A stretch of DNA of 41,889 bases from Prevotella sp. UBA2746. Lineage in GTDB: Bacteria; Bacteroidota; Bacteroidia; Bacteroidales; Bacteroidaceae. The position numbers and the translations under genes are program-made. Shown piece after piece: positions 16,811 to 23,243 of the stretch. The stretch's first letter is position 1. Each line of letters starts with the position of its first letter. Under the pieces are notes generated by a model, which saw only the letters and a list, made by a program, of their open reading frames with translations, did no database searches and had not been told where the DNA came from. The DNA lies in assembly GCA_002353555.1 (NCBI GenBank), contig DEJO01000001.1, positions 1 to 41,889 of the forward strand, in the 5' to 3' direction.

Positions 16811-16866
16811 ACCCTTCACAGCGTTATAACTTGCTGATCAACAAGCAAATGCTGTGAAGGGTTTTT
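16811..16866 (+). terminator. Hairpin with T-run after the helicase gene
   Basis: Stem ACCCTTCACAGC / GCTGTGAAGGGT (12 perfect pairs) followed by TTTT, 40 bp after the helicase stop. It doubles as the left end of the MITE-like element. The loop is 28 nt and holds a smaller stem TTGCT/AGCAA. Confidence 0.5.
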
Positions 16867-16870
16867 AATT

Positions 16871-16969
16871 ATCCGACTGGTCAGACTAATCGGACGCGTC
16901 GGACTGGTCTGACAAGTCTGAAATGTCTGATAGGTCTGAAATGACTGATTGGTCTGATTGGTCTGAATC
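16871..16969. repeat. Array of eleven 9-bp repeats, consensus GTCTGANNN
   Basis: Ninety-nine bases divide exactly into eleven 9-mers: ATCCGACTG, GTCAGACTA, ATCGGACGC, GTCGGACTG, GTCTGACAA, GTCTGAAAT, GTCTGATAG, GTCTGAAAT, GACTGATTG, GTCTGATTG, GTCTGAATC. The fixed part is GTCTGA and the last three bases vary. Confidence 0.85.
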
Positions 16970-17023
16970 CTATTACAACTCCCTTGCTTTTGATATTCCA
17001 AAATATCGTTCCTAAAACCTTTT

Positions 17024-17077
17024 GACACGTGTCGGAAACGTTTTTGACACGTGTCAAAAGGTTTTCCGACACGTGTC
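17024..17077. repeat. Three GACACGTGTC palindromes at 22-bp spacing
   Basis: Perfect 10-bp palindromes at 17024-17033, 17046-17055 and 17068-17077. The flanks of the first (CCTTTTGACACGTGTCGGAAA) and third are reversed copies of one another, so the whole block is symmetric around 17050/17051. Confidence 0.85.
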
Positions 17078-17132
17078 AAAAGTTGCGAAAGTGCAGTTGT
17101 GGGCAATCTCCGTACAGATCCTTGCGCCGTTT

Positions 17133-17186
17133 ATTCGGACTAATCAGACTATTCAGACTTGTCAGACTTGTCGGACTTGTCGGATA
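17133..17186. repeat. Array of six 9-bp repeats, reverse orientation (TGTCAGACT-like)
   Basis: Six consecutive 9-mers: ATTCGGACT, AATCAGACT, ATTCAGACT, TGTCAGACT, TGTCGGACT, TGTCGGATA. They are the reverse complement type of the array at 16871-16969. Confidence 0.82.
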
Positions 17187-17400
17187 ATCCCCCAAAAACA
17201 AACCCTTCACAGCATTTGCCTGTTGGTCAGCAGGTTACAGGGCTGTGAAGGGTTTGTTGCAAATGGAAAACAGCGTAGTAAGAATGCTGATAATTATTGA
17301 TTAATTGCTATTGATATTTGATGATTTCCCCACTTTTGCACATTTCCTTACGCGTGCGCGTTCATTTTTAATGATAATTAGCATTGCCGTTTCAACATAA

Positions 17401-17562
17401 AAGTATACCTTTGCACTCGGTTTCTTCGTCAACGTACAACTCACAGGACATAAGTTCATCAAGGACGGATCGTGGAACACGCTGGACGGCCGCAAGCTGG
17501 ACGGCAAGCCGACAACCAAGGGCATCTTCATCGTGAACGGACGCAAAGTCGTCATCAAATAA
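17401..17562 (+). pseudogene. Orphan C-terminal secretion-tail fragment without a gene body
   Basis: After an in-frame stop at 17398-17400 the frame reads through to the stop at 17560-17562 and ends with SWNTLDGRKLDGKP and KGIFIVNGRKVVIK, clearly the same tail type as the C-termini of the pectate lyase and large surface protein here. There is no ATG and no preceding domain, so this is the 3' end of a lost secreted-protein gene. A -7 box TACCTTTG (17405-17412) lies at its very beginning, as if a deletion joined a promoter to the tail. Codon use is normal (GC-rich third positions), so decay is recent or the fragment is kept as a leader. Confidence 0.7.
17405..17412 (+). promoter_or_regulatory. 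-7 promoter box, probable promoter of the CoA-transferase gene
   Basis: TACCTTTG followed by CACTCGG fits the consensus well. The next intact gene starts at 17641, so the transcript would carry a leader of about 220 nt containing the tail remnant. No other convincing -7 box is seen between here and the gene. Confidence 0.5.
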
Positions 17563-17585
17563 ATCGTAAATAAGAGATTTGTCTA

Positions 17586-17622
17586 TTGTGAATTGTCAAT
17601 TGTGAATTGTCAATTGTGAATT
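17586..17622. repeat. Tandem 14-bp repeat TTGTGAATTGTCAA (2.6 copies)
   Basis: Units at 17586-17599, 17600-17613 and a partial at 17614-17622, just upstream of the CoA-transferase start. Because AATTGTCAATT-like parts are nearly palindromic, the block can fold in several registers. Confidence 0.75.
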
Positions 17623-17640
17623 AAAAAATCGTAAATACAG

Positions 17641-19152
17641 ATGGCTTACAGAAGAATTACCGCTGCCGAGGCAGCAGAGATGATCAAGGACAGGGACATG
17701 TTGGCACTGTCTGGTTTTACCCCCAACGGCAATCCGAAGGCTATCTTCCGCGAACTCTCCAAACGGGCTAAGCGTCTGCACGAGCAAGGGCAGGAGTTTG
17801 GCATCGGCATCCTCACGGGAGCCTCCTCGTGTCAGAGTGTGGAAGGCGACATGGCTGCTGCCCACGCACTGCGCTTCCGCGCCCCTTTCTCTACCAACAA
17901 GGACTTCCGCGACCATACCAACCTCGGTGAGGTGGAGTATGAAGACATGCACCTGGGCCACATGGCAGAGCGGCTGCGCCGCGGGTTCTATGGCGAAGTG
18001 GACTGGGCAGTCATTGAGGTGAGCGACATGGAGGAAGGCGACGACATCTGTAAAGCCTATCTGACGTCTGCCGGTGGCATCGTCACCACCATAGCACGCC
18101 TTGCCAAGCGTGTCATCATCGAGCACAACCAATTCCACAACCCCAACTCGCGCTACCTCCACGACACGTGGGAACCGCGCGAGGTGTGGGACAACCGTGA
18201 GGTAATGGAAATCCACTCGCCCTACGACCGTATCGGCAACGACTATGTTGCCATCGATGCGAAGAAAATCGTAGGTGTCATCGAGAGCAACATACCCGAA
18301 GAGGCACGTGCCTTCAAGGAACCTGACGACGAGATCATGGCAATAGGCCACCATGTTGCCGACCTGCTTGCCAACGACATGAAGTGCGGACGCATTCCCA
18401 AGCAGTTCCTCCCCATTCAGAGTGGGGTGGGCACGACGGGCAACGCCGTGCTGAAGGCTCTCGGAAGCAGCCCGCTCATCCCCCGTTTCAACGTCTATTC
18501 GGAGGTGGTACAGGATGCTGCCATCAACTACATGCTGGAAGGACGCATCGGTTACGCATCGGCTACCGCCATGACCGTCACCAACGATGCCTTGCAACGG
18601 GTCTATGCCAACATGGACTACTTCTCCAAGCACCTCACCATCCGGCAGAGTGAGATTGCCAACTCGCCGGAGGTTATCCGCCGGCTGGGTGTCATTGCCA
18701 TCAATACTCCACTGGAGTGCGACCTCTATGGCAACGAGAACTCCAGCCACATCTGCGGTTCGGCACTGATGAACGGCATCGGAGGCTCCTGCGACTACGA
18801 ACGCAACGGCTATATCTCTATCTTCACCACACCCTCGACAGCCAAGGGAGGCAAAATATCTGCCATCGTCCCGATGTGCTGCCACGTCGATTCCACGGAA
18901 CACGACGTAGACATCATCGTCACCGAGCAGGGTGTTGCCGACTTGCGCGGCAAAGGTCCGTACCACCGGGCATTGGAAGTCATCGAGAACTGTGCCCACC
19001 CCGACTACAAGCCACTGCTTCGCGACTATCTGACTCACGTTGCCCCCATGGGTCATGAGCCTCAGCACATGCGCGCAGCACTTGCCTTCCACGATACATT
19101 CCTGCGCAAAGGCGACATGCGACTGACCGATTTCAGCGAGTATCTCAAGTAA
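17641..19152 (+). CDS. Acetyl-CoA hydrolase/transferase family protein (probable succinate:CoA transferase)
   Basis: A 503-residue cytoplasmic class I CoA transferase (Cat1/ScpC/Ach1-like). Visible marks are the early SGFTPNGNPKAIF, the QSGVGTTGNAVLKAL stretch, the NVYSEVVQDAA segment holding the catalytic Glu (about residue 288) and the late IVTEQGVADLRGKGP. Members move CoA between acetate, propionate and succinate. In succinate/propionate-forming Prevotella, transfer from acyl-CoA to succinate is the likely role, but the exact pair is not decided by sequence. It is monocistronic, with its own promoter upstream of a repeat-rich leader. Confidence 0.92.
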   Translation: MAYRRITAAEAAEMIKDRDMLALSGFTPNGNPKAIFRELSKRAKRLHEQGQEFGIGILTGASSCQSVEGDMAAAHALRFRAPFSTNKDFRDHTNLGEVEYEDMHLGHMAERLRRGFYGEVDWAVIEVSDMEEGDDICKAYLTSAGGIVTTIARLAKRVIIEHNQFHNPNSRYLHDTWEPREVWDNREVMEIHSPYDRIGNDYVAIDAKKIVGVIESNIPEEARAFKEPDDEIMAIGHHVADLLANDMKCGRIPKQFLPIQSGVGTTGNAVLKALGSSPLIPRFNVYSEVVQDAAINYMLEGRIGYASATAMTVTNDALQRVYANMDYFSKHLTIRQSEIANSPEVIRRLGVIAINTPLECDLYGNENSSHICGSALMNGIGGSCDYERNGYISIFTTPSTAKGGKISAIVPMCCHVDSTEHDVDIIVTEQGVADLRGKGPYHRALEVIENCAHPDYKPLLRDYLTHVAPMGHEPQHMRAALAFHDTFLRKGDMRLTDFSEYLK

Positions 19153-19193
19153 AAAAAGTAGAGAAAAGTGTTGCTTATGTCAAAAATAGTATT

Positions 19194-19201
19194 TACATTT
19201 G
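19194..19201 (+). promoter_or_regulatory. -7 promoter box for the lipoprotein gene
   Basis: TACATTTG followed by CAGCG, with a weak -33 (GTTGC, 19170-19174) at 19-bp spacing, about 43 bp before the ATG at 19245. Confidence 0.55.
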
Positions 19202-19244
19202 CAGCGATATTTCTATTTATTAACTAAACAATTTAGAGAAAGCT

Positions 19245-19727
19245 ATGAAGAAATTAGTGATTGGAATGTTTGCATTATGCCTTGGACTGGGCATGGTTTC
19301 ATGTGGCAACAAGGCTGGTGGCGCCGATGGTAAGGACTCTACGGCAACAGCTGTTGAAGAAAAGAAGGTAGACCCGCAGGAGGTGCTCAACAAGGCTAAG
19401 GCTGAAGGTGCCAACTGGGACGAGGCACAGTGGAAAGCCAACCAAAAGGAAATGATGTCTTGTCTTGCACCCATGATGAAGGATATGCAAGCCATTCAGA
19501 AGAAGATGGAAGGTGCCAGCAACGGTTCTGATGAAGAGAAGGCTGCTGCCCTAGCCAGTGGTTTGCAGGAACTGCAGGCTAAGCAGAAAGAGTATGAGCC
19601 GCTGGAGAAGATCATGGAAGAGTACAACAAGATTGTTCAAGCCAACCCCATCGCCAAGAAAATCTCTGAAGACAAGGCCTTCGAGGAGGAGTTGAAGAAG
19701 GAGTTTGACCTCCCAGAAGACATGTAA
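19245..19727 (+). CDS. Lipoprotein with helical, charged mature part, function unknown
   Basis: A 160-residue protein. The signal MKKLVIGMFALCLGLGMVSC has a lipobox with Cys20, then a flexible GNKAGGADGKDS linker. The mature part (about 40-160) is Lys/Glu/Gln/Ala-rich and strongly alpha-helical with coiled-coil character (MQAIQKKMEGAS, LQELQAKQKEYEPLEKIMEE). I recognise no enzymatic motif. It stands alone between its own promoter and a bidirectional terminator. A small periplasmic helical lipoprotein is as far as the evidence goes. Confidence 0.82.
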   Translation: MKKLVIGMFALCLGLGMVSCGNKAGGADGKDSTATAVEEKKVDPQEVLNKAKAEGANWDEAQWKANQKEMMSCLAPMMKDMQAIQKKMEGASNGSDEEKAAALASGLQELQAKQKEYEPLEKIMEEYNKIVQANPIAKKISEDKAFEEELKKEFDLPEDM

Positions 19728-19760
19728 GCAACCGAAGAAGCCTGTCCGTCAGGCTTAACC

Positions 19761-19799
19761 ATACAAAAAAGGATATGCGCTGCATATCCTTTTTTGTAT
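19761..19799. terminator. Bidirectional rho-independent terminator
   Basis: A perfect 18-bp stem (ATACAAAAAAGGATATGC and its reverse complement) with a GCT loop. A-run and T-run flank the GC part on both strands, so it can serve the lipoprotein gene (plus) and the convergent methyltransferase (minus). A smaller hairpin AAGCCTG-TCCGT-CAGGCTT is at 19738-19756. Confidence 0.88.
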
Positions 19800-19858
19800 A
19801 CTCCCTGCAACGATTTGCTGCCTGAGTACGGTGTAAGAACAGGTTGTAGGAGAGAAAG

Positions 19859-20404
19859 CTAACGGAAGAGGAGCTGACGTGCCACCTCCCAGATGACGAT
19901 ACCGGCAGTAACGCTGACGTTCATGGAGTGCTTGGTACCGAATTGGGGTATCTCTAAGCAGTTGTCGCAACGGTCTACAACACTTTGGTGCACGCCCTTC
20001 ACCTCGTTGCCGAGGACTACCGCTACAGGCTTGCTGTCAGTACCAGGTTGGTCCAATCGTAATTCGTGCAGTTTCGTGCTCCCCTCCACCTGCTCGACAG
20101 CATAGACATCGTAGCCGCCTTGGTGCAAGGTATCTACAGCCTCTTCAGCTGTCTTGAAGTAGCGCCACGAAACGGCATCCTCACCACCAAGAGCGGTCTT
20201 GTGAATCTCCGGGTGAGGCGGTGTGGCAGTGATGCCGCAGAGGTACAGCGCCTCTACGCGGAAGGCATCGCAGGTGCGGAACACCGAGCCGATGTTATAC
20301 AACGACCGCACATCGTCCAACACCACGATGAGCGGCAGCTTCTCTGCTTGCCGGAATTCCTCCACCGACAGCCGGTTCATCTCTATCGTCCGTAGTTTTC
20401 GCAT
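19859..20404 (-). CDS. TrmH/SpoU family RNA 2'-O-methyltransferase
   Basis: A 181-residue SPOUT methyltransferase. All three family motifs are seen: motif 1 NIGSVFRTCDAF, motif 2 VAVVLGNEVKGV and motif 3 LEIPQFGTKHSMNVSVTAG, which form the trefoil knot that binds S-adenosylmethionine. Length fits the short TrmH/TrmL-like members that act on tRNA or rRNA as dimers. No extra RNA-binding domain is visible, so the target nucleotide is uncertain. It lies 47 bp downstream of sufE on the same strand and may be co-transcribed with it. Confidence 0.92.
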   Translation of the reverse strand: MRKLRTIEMNRLSVEEFRQAEKLPLIVVLDDVRSLYNIGSVFRTCDAFRVEALYLCGITATPPHPEIHKTALGGEDAVSWRYFKTAEEAVDTLHQGGYDVYAVEQVEGSTKLHELRLDQPGTDSKPVAVVLGNEVKGVHQSVVDRCDNCLEIPQFGTKHSMNVSVTAGIVIWEVARQLLFR

Positions 20405-20451
20405 ACTTTTTCTATTGGTCGCTTCGCTCAGCAGGAAGAGTTTGCAAAGTA

Positions 20452-20874
20452 TTATCCCTTCATTTGAAATGCCAAGGCGTACATGCGGATTTGCTTCACC
20501 ATTGAGAGCAGGCCATTGGAGCGCGTAGGTGAGAGGTGGTCACGGAGTCCGATGCGGTCGATGAAGTAGAGATCAGCATCAAGAATCTCCTGTGGCGTAT
20601 GCCCACTGAGCACACGAATGAGCAGGGCGATGATGCCTTTCACGATGAGCGCATCGCTGTCAGCCGTGAACACCAGCCTGCCGTCGCTGTGGTCACACTG
20701 CACCCACACGCGGCTCTGGCAACCCTCAATCAGGTTCTGCTCGGTCTTGTACTTCTCATCAAGCGGCTCCAGGTCGTTGCCTAAGTCGATAAGCATCTGG
20801 TATTTGTCCATCCAGTCGTCGAAGCCTTCAAATTCCGCGATGACTTCGTCTTGTATCTCATTGATGGTTTGCAT
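20452..20874 (-). CDS. sufE: SufE-like sulfur acceptor for Fe-S cluster assembly
   Basis: A 140-residue SufE-family protein. The IEGCQSRVWV motif carries the active-site Cys (about residue 51) that accepts persulfide from the SufS cysteine desulfurase. The flanking ALIVKGIIALLIRVLSGHTP and GLRDHLSPTRSNGLLSMVKQIR stretches are characteristic. Full length compared with E. coli SufE (138). Other suf genes are not in this window. It is upstream of the RNA methyltransferase and downstream of the U32 peptidase gene, with an AT-rich repeat in between. Confidence 0.93.
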   Translation of the reverse strand: MQTINEIQDEVIAEFEGFDDWMDKYQMLIDLGNDLEPLDEKYKTEQNLIEGCQSRVWVQCDHSDGRLVFTADSDALIVKGIIALLIRVLSGHTPQEILDADLYFIDRIGLRDHLSPTRSNGLLSMVKQIRMYALAFQMKG

Positions 20875-20889
20875 GGTCTATGAATAAAT

Positions 20890-20991
20890 GAAAGATTAAA
20901 GATGAAAAATTAAAAATTAAAATGGGGAGATGTATATATTATAAGGTGTGCATTGTCAATTATAAACTATGAATTATGAACTATGAACTAA
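20890..20991 (-). repeat. AT-rich ~100-bp repeat, left copy (inverted relative to the right copy)
   Basis: Read on the minus strand it begins TTAGTTCATAGTTCATAATT, includes GACAATGCACACC and TTATAATATATACATCT, and ends in TTTTAATTTTTAATTTTTCA. It matches 23124-23225 on the plus strand nearly base for base. The U32 gene's stop codon is inside it. Confidence 0.85.
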
Positions 20992-22209
20992 CTTAAAGAG
21001 TTTATCGTTGGGGCGCACCTTTTCCGGTACGGGAATAGAGACACGCTGCTTCTGCAGCGCCTTCCCGACAGGCTTCAGGTCGTAGCGTATCTCGTCGGCA
21101 GTAAGCCATAGTGCCCCTGTCGTCGGACCGGTGATGAGCAGACGGTCGCCGACGGCAAACTCTGATGCTTCCACTGCGACCTCTGCTACACTGAGCTTCG
21201 AGAAATATTTGACGACCTTCCCCACGAGCTGCTTCTTCTCCGTAGCATTCGACCCGTAGTTCTTGTTCCATTCACCCAGCCGCTGACCTTGGTAGTAGCC
21301 ATCCCAGAAGCCGCGGTTGAAGACCGTGGCAAGTCTCTGGTCCCACTCATCCTTCTTTTCCTCGGTGAAGCCACCGTTGAGAACGGCTGCTATTGCCTCC
21401 TTATACACTTTGACGACGGTATATACATATTCAGGTCCGCGGGCACGCCCTTCAATCTTGAAGACACGCACGCCCGAAGACATCAGTTTATCGATGAAAC
21501 GGACGGTCTTCAAGTCTTTAGGACTCATCAGGTACTTGTTGTCGACCTCTATCTGGTTGCCTGTTTCGGCATCGGTCAGCAGGTAGGACCGACGGCAAAT
21601 CTGTATACACTCGCCGCGGTTGGCAGACCGTCCGCTGTCGGCAAGGCTCATGTAGCACTTCCCGCTGACAGCCATACAGAGAGCTCCGTGGCAGAACATC
21701 TCGATGCGGATCTGTTCACCACGCGGTCCTGTGATGTGTTGCTCCTCTATCTGCCGGTAAATCTCTGCCACCTGGTCCATGTTCAGTTCGCGTGCCAAGA
21801 CCACCACATCGGCAAACTGGGCGTAGAACTTCAGCGCCTCGATGTTCGAGATGTTCAACTGAGTGGAGAGGTGTACCTCCTGACCGACCTCGCGACAGTA
21901 GTTCATCACCGCCACATCACTGGCAATGACGGCAGAGATGCCAGCCACCTTTGCTGCATCGATGATTTCGCGCATCGTCTGTAAGTCGTTGTCATAGATA
22001 ATGGTATTGACGGTGAGATACGACTTGATGTCATGTTCATTGCACGTCGCAGCTATCTCCTGCAAGTCGCTGATGGTAAAGTGGTTAGCAGAATGGCTAC
22101 GCATGTTCAGCTGCCCGATGCCGAAGTAGACGGAGTCGGCACCAGCCTTGATAGCTGCTGCCAACGAATCGCGTGAGCCAACGGGTGCCATCACCTCAAA
22201 ATCGTTCAT
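20974..22209 (-). CDS. U32 family peptidase (TrhP/YegQ-like)
   Basis: A 411-residue protein of the U32 group. It opens MNDFEVMAPVGSRDSLAAAI, the family signature, and has the cysteine cluster CHGALCMAVSGKCYMS plus NRGECIQICRR at about 168-195, which in this group likely holds an iron-sulfur cluster. YegQ/TrhP proteins are needed for 5-hydroxyuridine in tRNA wobble positions; some relatives are collagenases. I chose the ATG at 22209 because the -7 box (TACCTTTG, 22234-22227 minus) puts the transcript start just upstream; ATGs at 22221 and 22239 are too close to or upstream of it. The last residues (VHSS) are encoded within the AT-rich repeat. Confidence 0.88.
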   Translation of the reverse strand: MNDFEVMAPVGSRDSLAAAIKAGADSVYFGIGQLNMRSHSANHFTISDLQEIAATCNEHDIKSYLTVNTIIYDNDLQTMREIIDAAKVAGISAVIASDVAVMNYCREVGQEVHLSTQLNISNIEALKFYAQFADVVVLARELNMDQVAEIYRQIEEQHITGPRGEQIRIEMFCHGALCMAVSGKCYMSLADSGRSANRGECIQICRRSYLLTDAETGNQIEVDNKYLMSPKDLKTVRFIDKLMSSGVRVFKIEGRARGPEYVYTVVKVYKEAIAAVLNGGFTEEKKDEWDQRLATVFNRGFWDGYYQGQRLGEWNKNYGSNATEKKQLVGKVVKYFSKLSVAEVAVEASEFAVGDRLLITGPTTGALWLTADEIRYDLKPVGKALQKQRVSIPVPEKVRPNDKLFKLVHSS

Positions 22210-22226
22210 TGTCCTGTTCATGGGTG

Positions 22227-22297
22227 CAAAGGTAAACAAAAGTTATGACTTTTTGTCGCTTTGCTTGCAAAGAACTCCTAACTTTTGTTTACCTTTG
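22227..22297. promoter_or_regulatory. Divergent -7 boxes in a perfect 19-bp inverted repeat
   Basis: CAAAGGTAAACAAAAGTTA (22227-22245) and its exact reverse complement (22279-22297) are separated by 33 bp. Each arm contains TTTACCTTTG, giving a -7 box toward the U32 gene (minus) and another toward the hypothetical gene (plus). Confidence 0.7.
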
Positions 22298-22310
22298 ATT
22301 TGCTGTCGAA

Positions 22311-22383
22311 GGTACTTGCGCTCGACAAAGAAAAGAAAAACAAGTTTTTCTTTTGCTTTGTCCTCGCTTAATCGTACCTTTGT
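22311..22383 (+). promoter_or_regulatory. Promoter-hairpin repeat module, copy B
   Basis: Same layout as copy A: CTCGACAAAG, the inverted repeat AAAAGAAAAAC / GTTTTTCTTTT, TTTG at 22352-22355, 19 bp, TACCTTTG at 22375-22382. It lies 77 bp upstream of copy C in tandem. Confidence 0.78.
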
Positions 22384-22387
22384 AGAA

Positions 22388-22461
22388 GATACTTTCGCTC
22401 GACAAAGAAAAGAAAAACAAGTTTTCCTTTTGCTTTGTCCTCGCTTAATCGTACCTTTGCA
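22388..22461 (+). promoter_or_regulatory. Promoter-hairpin repeat module, copy C
   Basis: GATACTTTCGCTCGAC at the start, TTTG at 22429-22432, 19 bp, TACCTTTG at 22452-22459. It is the promoter nearest to the ATG at 22487. Confidence 0.8.
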
Positions 22462-22486
22462 ACAAGAAACAAGAGAAAGATAAATC

Positions 22487-23134
22487 ATGGCAAAACATCC
22501 GTTATGGTCTGACGAATACTGGCTGCTGCTCATGCAGTTGTATCTCAAGAAACCAGCTGGGTTGAAGCCCCTCTACTCAAGGGGACTGGTCAACCTGGCA
22601 TTGGAACTGCACATCCCCCCACAGTTTCTCTACGAGCAGATGTTCCGACTGAGGCAACTGGAGTCTCCACGCTTGGAACAGTTGTGGGAGAAATACAGCA
22701 ACAGCCCAAAGAAGCTGAGTAGAGGAGTGAAGCTGCTACGCCAGATGAACGGATTCGGACAAGCCAACGACTTCTATGAAGGTGTGGAAGTGAACGAGTC
22801 GTGGGAGCGCGACTTCCGACCGTTAGAGGCTGACGACCAGCTGATGCCCCTCCATCTCATCGTCGTCCTCGACTTATATTTCCGACTCACGCCCATCACC
22901 ATGGTGGCAGAAACGCCCGAAATCATCGAGCTGGGACGAATGATGAAGCTGCCAGCTCCACGTATCGTAGAAATCATGGAAACCTACCAAGTTTGCGATC
23001 CATACCTGAAACGACAAGCAGACCAGTCGCCTCTGTTAGCACCTTGCCAAGAGGTGTGGAACCGCTATGGCAATGATAATCCCGAAAAGCTGGCAGCACT
23101 CGCTGCACAAATGAAAGTATTTTTTAGTTCATAA
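22487..23134 (+). CDS. Conserved hypothetical protein upstream of rpoN
   Basis: A 215-residue soluble protein without signal peptide or membrane segments. It is helix-rich, with many Leu, Arg and Glu residues (LYEQMFRLRQLESPRLEQLW; AETPEIIELGRMMKLPAPRI). I do not recognise a named family. The two halves (about 1-90 and 110-200) each have a helix-turn-helix-like spacing, which could mean a regulatory or structural role, but this is weak. It is served by tandem promoter modules. The final two codons and stop lie in the AT-rich repeat. rpoN starts 109 bp later. Confidence 0.8.
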   Translation: MAKHPLWSDEYWLLLMQLYLKKPAGLKPLYSRGLVNLALELHIPPQFLYEQMFRLRQLESPRLEQLWEKYSNSPKKLSRGVKLLRQMNGFGQANDFYEGVEVNESWERDFRPLEADDQLMPLHLIVVLDLYFRLTPITMVAETPEIIELGRMMKLPAPRIVEIMETYQVCDPYLKRQADQSPLLAPCQEVWNRYGNDNPEKLAALAAQMKVFFSS

Positions 23135-23225
23135 TTCATAGTTCATAGTTCATAATTGACAATACACACCTTATAATATATACATCTTCCCATTTTAATT
23201 TTTAATTTTTCATCTTTCATCTTTA
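23124..23225 (+). repeat. AT-rich ~100-bp repeat, right copy
   Basis: Begins TTAGTTCATAATTCATAG and carries ATTGACAATACACACC, TTATAATATATACATCT and the TTTTAATTTTTAATTTTTCA end. It is the inverted partner of 20890-20991 and supplies the stop codon of the hypothetical gene. Confidence 0.85.
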
Positions 23226-23243
23226 ATCTTTAATTTCTCCCTC

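Larger units (their letters stand above)
16811..17253. mobile_element. MITE-like nested palindromic element (443 bp), non-coding
   Basis: The two ends are inverted copies of each other. Each end is 12-nt arm ACCCTTCACAGC, 28-nt loop, arm GCTGTGAAGGGT (16811-16862 and 17202-17253); the 28-nt loops agree at 22 of 28 positions when one is reversed. Inside lie two arrays of 9-bp repeats in opposite orientation (16871-16969 and 17133-17186), each beginning next to ATTATCCGAC-like sequence, and a central triple palindrome (17024-17077). There is no transposase gene and no clear target duplication. It occupies most of the gap between the helicase and CoA-transferase genes. The outer hairpins end in T-runs on one side and could terminate transcription. 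Confidence 0.7.

Noticed and set aside
16871..17186. CRISPR array
   Set aside because: The 9-bp units are contiguous without spacers, orientation flips midway, and no cas genes are near.
16816..17300. Short open frames giving QTx tripeptide repeats across the palindromic element
   Set aside because: A 9-bp period always gives a tripeptide repeat in any open frame; starts are poor and both strands give similar products, so it is a by-product of the DNA repeat.
17596..19092. A 498-codon open frame on the minus strand opposite the CoA-transferase gene
   Set aside because: It is the antisense of a well-conserved gene, its product has no recognisable motif, and GC-rich third positions readily keep such frames open.
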